A stretch of 33,446 bases of DNA from Comamonadaceae bacterium (GCA_023259355.1 JAHFQI010000004.1:18268-51713); one strand, 5' to 3'; shown: positions 1-10,254, counted from the first letter of the stretch. Notes: generated by a model from the letters alone, not told the origin. Numbers and translations are program-made.

Positions 1-489
1 CCGTACCAGTTCGACACCGCCTGCGCGCCGCACATCGCGGCGGCGCTCGAAGGCCGCGCCATCGAGCGCAGCGTGATCCTGCAGGCCGCGAACCATCTGG
101 CGGCGCATGCCGACGTGCTGGTGGTCGAGGGCGTCGGCGGCTTCTGCGTGCCGCTCGGTCCCGACTGGGACACGGCCGACCTGGCCACCGACCTCGGCCT
201 GCCCGTGGTGCTGGTGGTCGGCCTGCGCCTGGGCTGCATCAACCATGCGCTGCTGACCGCCGAGGCGGTGCGCGCGCGCGGCTTGCGCCTGGTTGGCTGG
301 ATTGGCAACGCCGTTGACGCAGGCATGCCCTGGGTCGATGAGAACATCACCTGTCTGCGCGAGCGCCTGTGGCGCCAGCACCAGGCCCCCTGCCTCGGCC
401 TCGTGCCGCGGCTGTCCGCAACCGACGCGGCCCTTGTCGCCGCACACCTGGACGAAGCGGCGCTGCGCACCGTGTTCGCCGCGCCCTGA
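1..489 (+). CDS. bioD: Dethiobiotin synthetase BioD, C-terminal part
   Basis: Partial gene: the frame is open from base 1 and the true start lies before the window. BioD closes the ureido ring of dethiobiotin from 7,8-diaminopelargonic acid, CO2 and ATP in the cytoplasm. The visible part has the EGVGGF segment (family EGaGG) followed by the conserved switch-like stretch around VPLG, then [20 protein letters not shown], which is typical of BioD after the P-loop half. The P-loop itself is off the left edge. bioB begins 31 bases downstream on the same strand, as expected for a biotin operon. A GTG at base 73 is internal, not a start. Confidence 0.93.
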   Translation, partial: PYQFDTACAPHIAAALEGRAIERSVILQAANHLAAHADVLVVEGVGGFCVPLGPDWDTADLATDLGLPVVLVVGLRLGCINHALLTAEAVRARGLRLVGWIGNAVDAGMPWVDENITCLRERLWRQHQAPCLGLVPRLSATDAALVAAHLDEAALRTVFAAP

Positions 490-520
490 AACGTTTCACC
501 CCCCGCATGAAGGAACTGAC

Positions 521-1561
521 ATGACCACCCTAGCCACCATCGACGTGACCAGCCTGCGCCGCCGTGCGACCCCCACGGACCCCGCGCCCAGCGCGGCGCG
601 CTGGCGCGTCGCCGACGTCGAGGCGCTGTTCGCCCTGCCCTTCATGGACCTGCTGCACCAGGCCCAGCAGGTGCACCGCGAGAACTTCGACCCCAACGAG
701 GTGCAGCTGTCCACCCTGCTGTCGATCAAGACCGGCGGCTGCAGCGAGGACTGCGGCTACTGCCCGCAATCGGCCCATTTCGAGACCGGCGTCGAGGCCA
801 GCAAGCTGATGCCGCTGGCCGAGGTCGTGGAGGCCGCGCAGGCCGCCCGGGCCCAGGGCGCGACCCGCTTCTGCATGGGCGCGGCCTGGCGCAGCCCGAA
901 GGAGCGCGACATGGAGAAGGTGACCGAGATGGTGCGCGAGGTGCGCGCTCTGGGCCTGGAGACCTGCATGACGCTGGGCATGCTCGAAGCGGAGCAGGCG
1001 CAGGCGCTCAAATCGGCCGGGCTGGACTACTACAACCACAACCTGGACAGCGCGCCCGAGTTCTACGGCAACATCATCAGCACCCGCAACTACCAGGACC
1101 GGCTCGACACGCTGGCCCATGTGCGCGATGCCGGCATCAACGTCTGCTGCGGCGGCATCGTCGGCATGGGCGAGAGCCGGACGGAACGCGCCGGACTGAT
1201 CGCGCAGCTGGCCAACCTCGACCCCTACCCCGAGTCGGTGCCGATCAACAACCTGGTCGCCGTGGAAGGCACGCCACTGGCGGGTGCCGAGCCGCTCGAT
1301 CCGTTCGAGTTCGTGCGCACCATCGCGGTGGCCCGCATCACCATGCCGCGCACCATGGTCCGCCTGTCCGCCGGGCGCGAGCAGATGGACGAGGCCCTGC
1401 AGGCGCTGTGCTTCGCGGCCGGCGCCAATTCGATCTTCTACGGCGACAAGCTGCTGACCACCAGCAACCCCCAGGCCGATCGGGACCGCCGGCTGTTCGA
1501 GCGCCTGGGCCTGAAGGCGCAGGGCGAGCGGCCCGCGGTGCGCGACGACCAGCGTCAATGA
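521..1561 (+). CDS. bioB: Biotin synthase BioB
   Basis: Radical-SAM enzyme that inserts sulfur into dethiobiotin to make biotin, the last step of the pathway. The 346-residue protein carries the 4Fe-4S/SAM motif C74-x3-C78-x2-C81 ([13 protein letters not shown]), followed by the typical [13 protein letters not shown] and GGIVGMGE segments and the C-terminal FYGDKLLTT block. The chosen ATG sits just after an AAGGAACTGAC ribosome-binding region. The frame is open further upstream into bioD, but that extension does not look like BioB. The stop codon overlaps the start of the next gene (ATGA), so the P450 is probably translated from the same message. Confidence 0.97.
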   Translation: MTTLATIDVTSLRRRATPTDPAPSAARWRVADVEALFALPFMDLLHQAQQVHRENFDPNEVQLSTLLSIKTGGCSEDCGYCPQSAHFETGVEASKLMPLAEVVEAAQAARAQGATRFCMGAAWRSPKERDMEKVTEMVREVRALGLETCMTLGMLEAEQAQALKSAGLDYYNHNLDSAPEFYGNIISTRNYQDRLDTLAHVRDAGINVCCGGIVGMGESRTERAGLIAQLANLDPYPESVPINNLVAVEGTPLAGAEPLDPFEFVRTIAVARITMPRTMVRLSAGREQMDEALQALCFAAGANSIFYGDKLLTTSNPQADRDRRLFERLGLKAQGERPAVRDDQRQ

Positions 1562-2796
1562 GCGCCGTCCTGACGCCGCCGCCCCCGACGCTGGGCCGGC
1601 CCATCGTCGACGCCGCGTTTCTGGCCAACCCGTACCCGACCTACCAGGCCTTGCGGGAAGCCGGGCCGATTCACTGGAGCGAGGAGTTCTTCGGCGGCGC
1701 CTGGCTGCTGACGCGCCACGCCGATGTCGAGCTGGTGCTGCGCGACCCGCGCTTTTCCGCGCAGCGCACCGGGGCCTGGGTCAACGACCAGGCGGCCGAC
1801 CCCGGTGAATTGGCCGGCTTCCAGCGGCTGTTCGCCCGCGCCCTGCTGTTTCTGGATGCACCGGACCACCCGCGCATCCGCAAGGTGCTCAACGCGGGTT
1901 TCCGCAGCGACGTGATCCAGCGGCTGGTGCCACACATCGAGCAGGTGATCACCGAGCTGCTGGACCAGGCGGCCTCGGAACCCGGCTTCGACTTCATCGA
2001 GGCCGTGGCCCGGCCGCTGCCGGTGCGCGTGATCACGGCGCTCATGGGCATCGAGCGGCTGCTGCAGGATGACTTCATGGCCTGGTCGGACGACCTGGCA
2101 ACCTTCATCGGAACCCCGCGGCCCACGCGGGAGCAGGCCCGGCGCGCGCAGACCAGCCTGCTGGCCATGGGCCGCTACTTCGAGGCCCTCTTGGCGCACA
2201 AGCGCCAGGCACCCGGCGACGATCTGGCGAGCCGCCTGGTGCAGGCCGAGGCCGCCGGTGAGATTCAGGGCGGCGCCGAACTGCTGGCCCAGTGCGCCAT
2301 GCTGCTGTTTGCCGGCCACGAAACTACGCGCCACCTGCTGGGCAGCGGCCTACACGCGCTGCTGGCCCACCCCGAGCAATGGCAGCGCCTGCGCCGGGAG
2401 CCCGGGCTGCTGCCCGGCGCGGTGCGCGAGTTGCTGCGTTATGACAGCCCCGTGCAATACACGGGACGGCGCGTGGCGACCGACCTGGTGCTCCACGGCC
2501 AGCTGCTGCGCCGGGGCAATCTGGTCCTGCCCCTGATCGGCGCCGCCAACCGGGACCCGGCGCGTTACAGCCGGCCCGACACACTCGACATCACGCGCAA
2601 CGAGGGTTCTTCACTGTCATTTGGTTCGGGGCCGCATGTGTGCATCGGGGCCGCGCTCACGCGCATGGAGGCTGAGATGGTCTTGAGCCAGGTGATGCGG
2701 CGCTGGCCCGATCTCAGCCTGCTGGACGCCACGCCGCGATGGATAGACAAGCCGGTCTACCGCGGGCTGGTGGCGCTGCCGCTTCGGCACGGGTAG
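1558..2796 (+). CDS. Cytochrome P450, coupled to bioB
   Basis: Soluble bacterial P450 of 412 residues, a usual length for the class. Seen in the sequence: the I-helix oxygen-binding motif AGHETT (252-257), the K-helix ExxR (E291-x-x-R294), and the heme loop [10 protein letters not shown] with the thiolate ligand Cys362. No membrane anchor is visible, and no ferredoxin or reductase gene lies nearby. The start ATG overlaps the bioB stop by four bases, so it is the last gene of the biotin operon as seen here. P450 BioI of Bacillus makes a pimeloyl precursor for biotin, so a role in precursor supply is possible, but an unrelated oxidation is equally possible. The substrate is unknown. Confidence 0.93.
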   Translation: MSAVLTPPPPTLGRPIVDAAFLANPYPTYQALREAGPIHWSEEFFGGAWLLTRHADVELVLRDPRFSAQRTGAWVNDQAADPGELAGFQRLFARALLFLDAPDHPRIRKVLNAGFRSDVIQRLVPHIEQVITELLDQAASEPGFDFIEAVARPLPVRVITALMGIERLLQDDFMAWSDDLATFIGTPRPTREQARRAQTSLLAMGRYFEALLAHKRQAPGDDLASRLVQAEAAGEIQGGAELLAQCAMLLFAGHETTRHLLGSGLHALLAHPEQWQRLRREPGLLPGAVRELLRYDSPVQYTGRRVATDLVLHGQLLRRGNLVLPLIGAANRDPARYSRPDTLDITRNEGSSLSFGSGPHVCIGAALTRMEAEMVLSQVMRRWPDLSLLDATPRWIDKPVYRGLVALPLRHG

Positions 2797-2806
2797 CCGA
2801 CAGCGT

Positions 2807-4531
2807 TCAGACCAGCGCAGCGTCAATCCAGCCACGCAGGCTGTTGATGAAGGCCATGCCACGGGCGCGCGGCAGCGCATCCACACGCACCACGGCTTCG
2901 CTGAGCCGCCCCTCGCGCAGGCAGCGGGCACGGCCCACGCCGTCCAGCAGTCCGCAGTGCTGTGGCGGGGTCACCCAGCGCCCGTCCAGCAGTACGGCGA
3001 TGTTGCCGCGCGTGCATTCGGTGAGCTCGCCGTGCCGGTTCCAAAGCAGGGTGTCGAAGACGTCGGGCGCTGTGGGCGCGAAGGCATCGTAATGCGCGCG
3101 CCGCGTGGTCTTGAAGCGCACGAATTCGCTGTCGGCCTGCTCGAAGGGCGCCGTTGCCAGCTGGAGCCGGACCTGCGCCGGCGAGGCCTCCATCGCATGA
3201 GCCTCAGCCTGCGCCCGGCCCTGCGCATCAAGCCGCAGGCGCACCCGCCACAGCCCTTGGGGATGCGCGTCCGCCAACTGCCTCAAGCTGGATTCGACCC
3301 GGGCCGCCGCCCAGGGATAGCCGAAATGCGCGGCGGCGCGGGCCATGCGCGCAAGGTGAGCCGGCGCGTCGCGCAGCGCGCCATCTTCCAGCGCCAGGGT
3401 TTCAAGCAGTTCGAACGGCGCGCTGGCGCGATCCAGGAAGGCGCGCTTGTGGCGCCACTCCTGCCACTCACCGTCGGCTGTGGCATCGGCCGTGATGCCG
3501 CTGCCGATGCCGCAGCGCAGCAGACCGTCCCGCGCCGTCACGGTGCGGATGGCGACATTGAAGGTGGCCGCCCCGCCGGGCCGGACCACGCCGATCGCGC
3601 CACAATAAACGCCGCGCGGCTCGGGCTCCAGCGCACGAATCCTGCGCATCGCCTGCACCTTGGGCGCACCAGTGACCGAGCCGCAGGGAAACAGGGCCGA
3701 GAACACCTCGGCCAGCGTCGTGCCGCCCCGGGTGCTTGCCTCGACGTCCGAGCTCATCTGCCACACGCTGGGCAGCGCCTCGAGCCGGAACAGCTGCGGC
3801 ACGCGCACCGAAAAAGGCCGGGCCAAGCGCGACAGGTCGTTGCGGATCAGGTCGACGATCATCACGTTCTCGGCGCGTTCCTTGGCCGAGGTGCGCAGGC
3901 GCTCGGCCAGCGCCGCATCGCCCTCGGGCGTGGCGCCGCGCGGGGCCGTGCCCTTCATCGGACGCACCAGGATGCGCTCGCCGTCCCAGTCGAAGAACAG
4001 CTCGGGCGAGACCGACAGCAGCTGCTCCTCGCCGCTGTCGATGAAGGCGGCATAGCCGCCCGGCTGCGCCCGCCGCAGCGCCATGAACAGATCGCGCGGG
4101 GCACCGCGCAGCGCCCCATGCAGCTGCGCCGTGTAATTGAGCTGGTAGAGCTCTCCGTCGGCGATAGCGTGGTGGATTTCCGCCATGCCTGCGTCGAAAG
4201 CGGCCCGCGGCAGACCATCGAGCCATTGCGCATCGGCCATGCCTCCTCCCTCGGCTTCGGGCCAGGGCCGTGGGGCGTCGTGAACGCCGAACCAGGCCAG
4301 CGGACCGTCGGCCTGATGCACCGCCAGCGCCGGGTCAAAGGCCGCTGCGGCCTCGTAACGCAGGTAGCCGACACACCAGCGGCCCTGCCGGGCCAGCGCA
4401 TCCACGGCGTCCAGCACAGCACACACATCGTCCACGGCATGCGCCACCAGCACCCGGCTCGGCGCGCCGAAGGTGCAGCGCAGCGGCGCAGCACCTTCCG
4501 ACGGTGCGGCAAAGTCGATCAGCGTTGACAT
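2807..4531 (-). CDS. pabB: Fused aminodeoxychorismate synthase component I / aminodeoxychorismate lyase (PabB-PabC)
   Basis: Bifunctional enzyme for p-aminobenzoate in folate synthesis. Residues about 1-370 form the chorismate-binding PabB part: GELYQLNYT, PMKGTAPRG (191-199), ENVMIVDLIRNDLSR and FPCGSVTGAPK. The K in PMKGT marks aminodeoxychorismate synthase; anthranilate synthases have PIAGT there. Residues about 371-574 form a class IV aminotransferase (PabC-like) domain, with the probable PLP lysine K474 in RFKTTRRAHYD and the LTECTRGNI segment. The glutamine amidotransferase partner PabA is not in the window. The gene lies 37 bases after ubiC and ends 10 bases from the convergent P450 gene. 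Confidence 0.94.
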   Translation of the reverse strand: MSTLIDFAAPSEGAAPLRCTFGAPSRVLVAHAVDDVCAVLDAVDALARQGRWCVGYLRYEAAAAFDPALAVHQADGPLAWFGVHDAPRPWPEAEGGGMADAQWLDGLPRAAFDAGMAEIHHAIADGELYQLNYTAQLHGALRGAPRDLFMALRRAQPGGYAAFIDSGEEQLLSVSPELFFDWDGERILVRPMKGTAPRGATPEGDAALAERLRTSAKERAENVMIVDLIRNDLSRLARPFSVRVPQLFRLEALPSVWQMSSDVEASTRGGTTLAEVFSALFPCGSVTGAPKVQAMRRIRALEPEPRGVYCGAIGVVRPGGAATFNVAIRTVTARDGLLRCGIGSGITADATADGEWQEWRHKRAFLDRASAPFELLETLALEDGALRDAPAHLARMARAAAHFGYPWAAARVESSLRQLADAHPQGLWRVRLRLDAQGRAQAEAHAMEASPAQVRLQLATAPFEQADSEFVRFKTTRRAHYDAFAPTAPDVFDTLLWNRHGELTECTRGNIAVLLDGRWVTPPQHCGLLDGVGRARCLREGRLSEAVVRVDALPRARGMAFINSLRGWIDAALV

Positions 4532-4568
4532 CGCTCAACGCTGATGAAGCGGTTGCGGGTCCGGGCGC

Positions 4569-5138
4569 TCACGCGCGCGCCTGACTCGGAGAACGGCCAC
4601 CCGGGCCGGCGTGCCGGCTGATGGCCGGCAGAAACACCTCCTGCACCATCAGCGCCGGACCGCCCCGGCGCGGGGTGAACAGGGCGCGGCGCATCCAGAG
4701 CGCCCCCAGACGCGGCACCGGCGCAGCCGGTTGGGCCCGCAGCGCGCGCCGGACCCGGCTGTGCCAGGGTGATGCCGGTGGCAGGCGCAGCGGCGGCAGG
4801 ACCTCGCGGTGCGCCGGCCGCGCGCCGAACAGCAGGTCGGCCAGTGGCCGCGTGCCGAGCCGGCGCAACGCCCGCCAGGGCCCCTGCACCGCGCGCGCCG
4901 GCGTGAGGCTGCGCGCAAACACCAGCGGCTGGCCCTCGACGCTGAGCAGGACCTCGCGGCCCCAGTGCCGCCACGCCCGCGCGCGACCCAGGCCGGCGCC
5001 CTCGGCGGGCAGCAGGCGCAGCCCACCCTCGCGCAACGGCCGCACACGGTAGTCCGGGCCGAGCGCCGCAAGGTGCCGGCTCAGCGAGCCCGGCGCGGCC
5101 AACCAACGCCGCTGCGACCGGGGCCGCACAGGTTTCAC
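4569..5138 (-). CDS. ubiC: Chorismate lyase (chorismate-pyruvate lyase) UbiC
   Basis: Converts chorismate to 4-hydroxybenzoate and pyruvate, the entry step to ubiquinone. The family look is clear in REVLLSVEGQPLVFARSLTP (a UbiC hallmark, with the conserved R and VFARS) and the following ARAVQGPWRALRRLGTRPLADLLF. I chose the GTG at 5138 because GAGG lies about 8 bases before it; this gives 189 residues, near the family norm. An earlier in-frame GTG at 5207 would add 23 residues without a clear ribosome-binding site, and a GTG at 5129 is a third option. It lies between nadA and pabB on one strand, so two chorismate-consuming enzymes are side by side. Confidence 0.85.
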   Translation of the reverse strand: MKPVRPRSQRRWLAAPGSLSRHLAALGPDYRVRPLREGGLRLLPAEGAGLGRARAWRHWGREVLLSVEGQPLVFARSLTPARAVQGPWRALRRLGTRPLADLLFGARPAHREVLPPLRLPPASPWHSRVRRALRAQPAAPVPRLGALWMRRALFTPRRGGPALMVQEVFLPAISRHAGPGGRSPSQARA

Positions 5139-5231
5139 AAGGAACCTCAACCCACCGCAGGACCGCCCCAAGGAAGGCTGAACTTCCTCGGGAGGCCGCG
5201 AGGGCACAAAGTACCGAGCCCCGGGGGCATC

Positions 5232-6329
5232 CTAGACGGCACCGATGTTCGGAACCAGCGCGCCTGCCGGCTGGCCGGCCTTGAGGGCCGCCGTGAACGC
5301 CAGCATGCGGTCGATCGGCACGCGCGCGCGCAGGCCCAGGGCCGGGTCCACATGCACTTCGTTGGCGCCGGTCTCCAGCACATGGGCCACCCCCGCCAGG
5401 CTGTTCATGGCCATCCAGGGGCAGTGCGCACAGCTCTTGCAGGTGGCGCTGTTGCCCGCCGTGGGGGCTTCGATGAAGGTCTTGCCGGGGTTCAGCGTGC
5501 GCAGCTTGTGCATCATGCCGCTGTCGGTGGCGACGATGAATTCGCTGGCATCCAGCTCACGCGCCGCCTTGAGGATGGCCGAGGTGGAGCCCACGGCATC
5601 GGCCAGCGCCACCACATCGGCCGGGCTCTCCGGGTGCACCAGCACCTTGGCCTTCGGGTGTTCCTTCTTCAGGGCTTCCAGCTCGAAGGCCTTGAACTCG
5701 TCGTGCACGATACAGGCGCCGTTCCAGAACACCATGTCGGCGCCGGTTTCGCGCTGGATGTAGCCGCCCAGGTGCTTGTCGGGCGCCCACAGGATCTTGT
5801 GGCCCTTGTCTTTCAAGGCGCGCACGATGTCGAGCGCGCAGCTCGACGTGACCAGCCAGTCGGAACGGGCTTTGACCGCCGCACTCGTGTTGGCGTAGAC
5901 CACGACGGTTCGGTCCGGGTGGGCGTCGCAGAATGCGGAAAATTCCTCAATCGGGCAGCCCAGGTCGAGCGAGCAGGTGGCGTCCAGGTCGGGCATCAGC
6001 ACGCGCTTTTCGGGCGAGAGGATTTTGGCCGTCTCGCCCATGAAGCGAACACCCGAGACCACCAGGGTCTGGGCCGCATGGTCGCGGCCGAAGCGCGCCA
6101 TTTCCAGCGAATCGCTGACCAGGCCGCCGGTTTCCTCGGCCAGGTCCTGCAGGTCCGGGTGCACGTAGTAGTGCGACACCATCACCGCGTTGCGTTCCTT
6201 CAGCAGGCGGCGAATCTTGTCCTTGAGCGCGGCGCGCTCGGCGGGACCGGGTTCCTGAGGCACACGCGCCCAGGCATGCCGCGTGCTGCACGCGGGTTGT
6301 TCGTACTCGACATCGATCACGGCGCTCAT
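5232..6329 (-). CDS. nadA: Quinolinate synthase NadA
   Basis: Condenses iminoaspartate with dihydroxyacetone phosphate to quinolinate in NAD synthesis, using an oxygen-sensitive 4Fe-4S cluster. The three cluster cysteines can be placed by offset from E. coli NadA (113, 200, 297): C119 in [12 protein letters not shown]206 in [11 protein letters not shown] and C303 in [13 protein letters not shown]. Substrate-binding SHYYVHPD and [11 protein letters not shown] are present. The length of 365 is normal. nadC follows upstream on the same strand across an 85-base gap that holds a hairpin repeat. nadB was not found in the window. Confidence 0.97.
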   Translation of the reverse strand: MSAVIDVEYEQPACSTRHAWARVPQEPGPAERAALKDKIRRLLKERNAVMVSHYYVHPDLQDLAEETGGLVSDSLEMARFGRDHAAQTLVVSGVRFMGETAKILSPEKRVLMPDLDATCSLDLGCPIEEFSAFCDAHPDRTVVVYANTSAAVKARSDWLVTSSCALDIVRALKDKGHKILWAPDKHLGGYIQRETGADMVFWNGACIVHDEFKAFELEALKKEHPKAKVLVHPESPADVVALADAVGSTSAILKAARELDASEFIVATDSGMMHKLRTLNPGKTFIEAPTAGNSATCKSCAHCPWMAMNSLAGVAHVLETGANEVHVDPALGLRARVPIDRMLAFTAALKAGQPAGALVPNIGAV

Positions 6330-6364
6330 GATGCCCCCACGTTGGCCGCTATCGCGGCTGCACT

Positions 6365-6379
6365 GCCCCCCAAGGGGGC
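6365..6379. repeat. C-rich/G-rich perfect hairpin in the nadC-nadA gap
   Basis: Six-base perfect stem GCCCCC / GGGGGC with a CAA loop, inside an 85-base intergenic stretch that also contains GGCCGCTATCGCGGC. No T-run follows, so it is not a classic terminator. From memory, similar CCCCCAAGGGGG-type elements recur between genes in Comamonadaceae; only one copy is in this window, so its status as a repeat is inference. Confidence 0.4.
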
Positions 6380-6414
6380 GCGAGTTTGCTTGAAGCGGTT
6401 CTGCGCAGCACTCA

Positions 6415-7290
6415 TCAAATCTCCTTGAAGCGCATGGAAAAATCGGTGGCCTTCACGTCCTTGGTGAGGGCCCCAATGGAGATGCGGTCAACCCCGGTTT
6501 CCGCAAGGGCGCGCACGCTTTCGAGCGTCACGCCACCCGATATTTCCAGTATCGCGCGGCCGGCGTTCAGGCGCACGGCCTCACGCAGAGTAGGGAGATC
6601 CATGTTGTCCAGCAGCACCATGGCCGCGCCGGCGGAAAGTGCCTCGTCGAGCTGGGCCAGCGTTTCCACCTCGATTTCCACGAAGGTGGGCTGGGCTGCA
6701 CCCTCTTTGATCAATTGCGCCGCCGCCTGCAGCACCGGCACCACGCCGCCGGCTGCCGCGATGTGGTTTTCCTTGATCAGCACGGCGTCGTACAGGCCGA
6801 TGCGGTGGTTGGTGCCGCCACCGGTGCGTACCGCGTACTTCTGCGCCAGCCGCAGGCCGGGCAGGGTCTTGCGTGTGTCCACGATCTGCGCGCGCGTGCC
6901 CTTGACCGCTTCCACGTAGACCGCCGTCTTGGTTGCCACGCCGCTGAGCAGCTGCAGGAAGTTCAGCGCCGTGCGCTCGGCGGTCAGCAACGCGCGCGCC
7001 TGGCCCTCGATCTCCACCACCACCTGGTCCGCCGCGCAGCGCTGGCCCTCGGCCACGTGCCAATGGATGCGTGCCTGCGGGTCCATCTGGCGCACCGCTT
7101 CTTCGAGCCAGGGCCTGCCGCACAGCACCGCGCTCTCGCGCGCCAGAATGCGCGCTCGCGCGCGCCGGGCCGGGTCGATCAGGCCGGCGGTCAGGTCGCC
7201 GGCCCCAACGTCTTCCTGCAGTGCGCGTGCCGCGTCCTGACGGGCCAGATCGGCAATGAAATCACCGGAAAGTACAGTCAAATGTGTCAT
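6415..7290 (-). CDS. nadC: Nicotinate-nucleotide pyrophosphorylase (quinolinate phosphoribosyltransferase) NadC
   Basis: Makes nicotinate mononucleotide from quinolinate and PRPP, following NadA in the pathway. Family segments visible: EDVGAGDLT near the N-terminus, [67 protein letters not shown] and ISGGV. The ATG at 7290 gives 291 residues, the normal size. The frame runs open further upstream into panB territory, but that part has no family resemblance. No strong ribosome-binding site is seen before this ATG; another in-frame ATG, at 7311, is possible. Confidence 0.96.
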   Translation of the reverse strand: MTHLTVLSGDFIADLARQDAARALQEDVGAGDLTAGLIDPARRARARILARESAVLCGRPWLEEAVRQMDPQARIHWHVAEGQRCAADQVVVEIEGQARALLTAERTALNFLQLLSGVATKTAVYVEAVKGTRAQIVDTRKTLPGLRLAQKYAVRTGGGTNHRIGLYDAVLIKENHIAAAGGVVPVLQAAAQLIKEGAAQPTFVEIEVETLAQLDEALSAGAAMVLLDNMDLPTLREAVRLNAGRAILEISGGVTLESVRALAETGVDRISIGALTKDVKATDFSMRFKEI

Positions 7291-7354
7291 GGGTGTGAAG
7301 CATAGCGGCATCGAATAGACTCCCGGCACCGACTGACTTGAGCTGCCACCCGCC

Positions 7355-8236
7355 ATGAACCCCAGCACAACGGCCTCCACCACGCCGTACGGCACCCTGC
7401 CGCCGGCTTCGCCGCTGCCGCAGCGCCGCCCGATCAGCCTGCCGCGTCTGCAACAGCTGCGCGAAAGTGGCGAAAAAATCACCATGCTGACCGCCTACGA
7501 CGCCACCTTCGCCGCCGTGGCGGATGCCGCCGGCGTCGAATGCCTGCTGGTGGGCGACTCGCTGGGCATGGTCTGCCAGGGCCTGCCCAGCACCGTGGGC
7601 GTGACGTTGGAGACCATGCGTTACCACACTGAAAGTGTCTCGCGCGGCCTGCACCGCGTGCAGGGCACGGCCTGGCTGATCGGCGACCTGCCCTACGGCA
7701 GCTACTCGGAAAGCCGCGAGCAGGCACTGCGCAGCGCCTGCGTGCTGATGCAGGCCGGCGCCCACATGGTCAAGCTCGAAGGCGGCGGCTGGACCGCGCC
7801 CACGGTGGAATTCCTGGTGCAGCGCGGCATTCCGGTCTGCGCGCACCTGGGCCTGACGCCGCAAACCGTGCACGCGCTCGGCGGCTACCGGGTGCAGGGT
7901 AAGACCGACGAGGCGGCGAGGACGCTCAAGCAGCAGGCCCACGAACTGCAGGACGCCGGCGCCGCCATGCTGGTGCTGGAAATGGTGCCGGCGAAGCTGG
8001 CCGCCGAACTCACGGCCGAACTGGCGCACTGCCACACCATCGGCATCGGCGCCGGCCGGGGCACGGCCGGCCAGGTGCTGGTGCTGCACGACATGCTCGG
8101 CATCAACCTGGGCAAGATGCCGAAATTCGTGCACAACTTCATGCAGGACGCCGGCAACGTCAGGGGCGCCCTTGAAGCCTATGTCAGCGCCGTGAAGCAG
8201 GGGCGCTTCCCCGACGACGCCCTGCACGCCTGGTAA
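7355..8236 (+). CDS. panB: 3-methyl-2-oxobutanoate hydroxymethyltransferase PanB
   Basis: First committed step of pantothenate synthesis: transfers a hydroxymethyl group from methylene-tetrahydrofolate to alpha-ketoisovalerate. Recognised by [40 protein letters not shown], the VLEMVP block and IGIGAG. The 293-residue protein has a Pro/Ser/Thr-rich N-terminal extension of about 25-30 residues compared with the 264-residue E. coli enzyme. It diverges from nadC across 64 bases and is followed 34 bases later by panC. Confidence 0.97.
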   Translation: MNPSTTASTTPYGTLPPASPLPQRRPISLPRLQQLRESGEKITMLTAYDATFAAVADAAGVECLLVGDSLGMVCQGLPSTVGVTLETMRYHTESVSRGLHRVQGTAWLIGDLPYGSYSESREQALRSACVLMQAGAHMVKLEGGGWTAPTVEFLVQRGIPVCAHLGLTPQTVHALGGYRVQGKTDEAARTLKQQAHELQDAGAAMLVLEMVPAKLAAELTAELAHCHTIGIGAGRGTAGQVLVLHDMLGINLGKMPKFVHNFMQDAGNVRGALEAYVSAVKQGRFPDDALHAW

Positions 8237-8270
8237 GCCGGGCCCTCCCCATCCTGACCGAGAGACTTCC

Positions 8271-9128
8271 ATGCAGATCGTCCGTACCATCCCCGAACTG
8301 CGCCAGTTGCTGGCCGCGCACGCCAAACCCGCCTTCGTCCCGACCATGGGCAACCTGCACGAGGGCCACCTGGCCCTGGTCAAGCAGGCCAGGCCGCTGG
8401 GCGACGCGACCGTGGTCAGCATCTTCGTGAACCGCCTGCAGTTCCTGCCCCACGAGGATTTCGACAGCTACCCGCGCACCTGGGACGCCGACTGCGCCAA
8501 GCTGCAGGCGGCCGGCTGCGACATCGTGTTCGCCCCGCGCGAGACCGATCTCTACCCAGAACCGCAGACCGTCAAGGTGCAGCCCGACCCGGCGCTGGCC
8601 GACATCCTGGAAGGGCAGTTCCGCCCCGGCTTCTTCACCGGCGTGAGCACGGTGGTCATGAAGCTGTTTTCCGCCGTCTTCGCCGGACAGTCGGCCGGGG
8701 TGGCGGTCTTCGGCAAGAAGGACTACCAGCAGCTCATGGTGATCCGCCAGATGGTGCGGCAGTTCGCGCTGCCCATCGAGATCATCGGCAGCGACACCTG
8801 CCGCGCTGCGGACGGCCTGGCGCTGAGTTCACGCAACGGCTACTTGAGCGAGACCGAGCGCGCCGAAGCGGTGCAGCTCTCGCTGGCGCTGCGCACGCTG
8901 GCCCGCGACGCGCTGGCCGCCGCGAACGCCTTGCCAGCCCAGCTGCCGGGGCTGGAGCAGCGCGCATTGCAGGCGCTGGCCGCGCGCGGCTGGAAGCCGG
9001 ACTACCTCACGGTGCGCCGCCGCGCCGACCTGCAGCCGCCACAGGCCGGGGATGCCGGGACTTCGCTCGTGGTGCTGGGCGCCGCGCGCCTGGGCACGAC
9101 GCGGCTGATCGACAATTTCGAGGTCTGA
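8271..9128 (+). CDS. panC: Pantothenate synthetase PanC
   Basis: ATP-dependent joining of pantoate and beta-alanine in the cytoplasm. The nucleotide-binding [11 protein letters not shown] motif has its HxGH at H30-H33; [10 protein letters not shown] and [12 protein letters not shown] complete the active site. The segments [12 protein letters not shown] and [12 protein letters not shown] differ from the E. coli forms (FVNPMQF-like and RPGHFRGV), which I take as lineage variation. A GAGAG stretch before the ATG can serve as ribosome-binding site. It converges with gpsA. Confidence 0.97.
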   Translation: MQIVRTIPELRQLLAAHAKPAFVPTMGNLHEGHLALVKQARPLGDATVVSIFVNRLQFLPHEDFDSYPRTWDADCAKLQAAGCDIVFAPRETDLYPEPQTVKVQPDPALADILEGQFRPGFFTGVSTVVMKLFSAVFAGQSAGVAVFGKKDYQQLMVIRQMVRQFALPIEIIGSDTCRAADGLALSSRNGYLSETERAEAVQLSLALRTLARDALAAANALPAQLPGLEQRALQALAARGWKPDYLTVRRRADLQPPQAGDAGTSLVVLGAARLGTTRLIDNFEV

Positions 9129-9160
9129 AGAGAACGCGCCGGAGGCGATGCGCCGCCGCG

Positions 9161-9178
9161 ATCCCGCAGCCCCGGGAT
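9161..9178. terminator. Weak hairpin between convergent panC and gpsA
   Basis: Perfect 6-base stem ATCCCG / CGGGAT with a 6-base loop in the 51-base gap between two convergent stop codons. Position fits a bidirectional terminator, but no T-run follows on either side, so this is a weak call. Confidence 0.25.
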
Positions 9179-9179
9179 G

Positions 9180-10205
9180 TCAGTGGAGTTCGCCCTTGGG
9201 CTCGCGCTCCATCAAGGCCGCCACGGCCTGATCGGGCCGCAACCGGCCGTCCAGCAGCGCCACCACGCCCTCGCTGATCGGCATGTCCACGCCCAGATGA
9301 CGGGCGCGCTGCACCACCGTGCGGGCGCTGTAGACCCCTTCAGCGACGTGGCCGAGCGAATCCACCGCCTGCTGCAAGGTCTTGCCTTGCGCCAGCAACT
9401 GGCCGACCTTGCGGTTGCGGCTCAGGTCGCCGGTGGCCGTCAGCACCAGATCCCCCAGGCCGGACAGGCCCATGAACGTTTCGGCCTTGGCGCCCAGCGC
9501 CACGCCCAGGCGCGTCATTTCCGCCAGGCCGCGGGTGATCAGCGCGGCGCGGGCATTCAGGCCCAGGTTCAGGCCATCGCACAGGCCGGTGGCGATGGCC
9601 AGCACGTTTTTCACCGCGCCGCCCACCTCCACGCCAACGATGTCGTCGTTGCCATAGACACGCAGCGTGGCACTGTGAAAGGCCGCGACCAGCGCTTCGC
9701 GCACACGGGCGTGCTCGCTGGCGGCCACCAGCGCGGTGGGTTGGCCCCGGGCGACTTCCTGCGCGAAACTCGGGCCGCTGAGCACGCCCGCCAGCAAGGC
9801 AGGCGCGACCTGCGCCCGGATTTCATGGCCCAGCAGGCCAAACGCCTGCGCATCCGCCCCAGGCTGCGGCGCCTCGAAACCCTTGCACAGCCAGGCCACC
9901 GGAGCGCGGCAAGCCTGCAGCGCCACGAGCGTGCCGCGCAGGCCCGCCATCGGCGTCGCGACAACCACCAGATCGGCCGCTTCGACCCACGCCATCAGGG
10001 CTTGCGCCGGCCCGAAATGCACCGCCAGGGCGTCGGGCAATGCAATGCCCGGCAGGTAGCGCGCGTTTTCGCGGGTGGCCCGCATGGCCTCGGCCTGGGC
10101 CGGATCTCGCGCCCAGAGCTGCACCGCATGACCGGCAGGGTGGCGGCTGGCGCTGATGGCCAGTGCCGTGCCCCAGGCGCCGGCACCAAAAACCATGATT
10201 TTCAT
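9180..10205 (-). CDS. gpsA: NAD(P)-dependent glycerol-3-phosphate dehydrogenase GpsA
   Basis: Reduces dihydroxyacetone phosphate to sn-glycerol-3-phosphate for phospholipid synthesis. The N-terminal Rossmann motif is [16 protein letters not shown]. Later come [12 protein letters not shown], the catalytic-lysine region [16 protein letters not shown], and the C-terminal [14 protein letters not shown] with SRNRKVG. The ATG at 10205 gives 341 residues, a normal length; the frame is open further upstream but only as an antisense-like extension over secB. It is the last gene of the rhodanese-grxC-secB-gpsA run. Confidence 0.96.
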   Translation of the reverse strand: MKIMVFGAGAWGTALAISASRHPAGHAVQLWARDPAQAEAMRATRENARYLPGIALPDALAVHFGPAQALMAWVEAADLVVVATPMAGLRGTLVALQACRAPVAWLCKGFEAPQPGADAQAFGLLGHEIRAQVAPALLAGVLSGPSFAQEVARGQPTALVAASEHARVREALVAAFHSATLRVYGNDDIVGVEVGGAVKNVLAIATGLCDGLNLGLNARAALITRGLAEMTRLGVALGAKAETFMGLSGLGDLVLTATGDLSRNRKVGQLLAQGKTLQQAVDSLGHVAEGVYSARTVVQRARHLGVDMPISEGVVALLDGRLRPDQAVAALMEREPKGELH

Positions 10206-10254
10206 GACATCAAACGACCATCGGGCACGACGAGATGGCCATTTCTCCGGGACA

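Noticed and set aside
2957-4528. Long open frame (523 codons) on the plus strand
   Set aside because: It is antisense to the well-supported PabB-PabC gene, has Arg/Gly/His-rich low-complexity translation and no family resemblance; GC-rich DNA gives such frames.
4809-6428. Long open frame (539 codons) on the plus strand across ubiC and nadA
   Set aside because: Shadow of nadA and ubiC; composition is rich in Arg, Gly, His and Val without recognisable motifs.
7262-8422. Minus-strand open frame of 386 codons over panB
   Set aside because: Antisense to panB, which has clear family motifs; no independent evidence.
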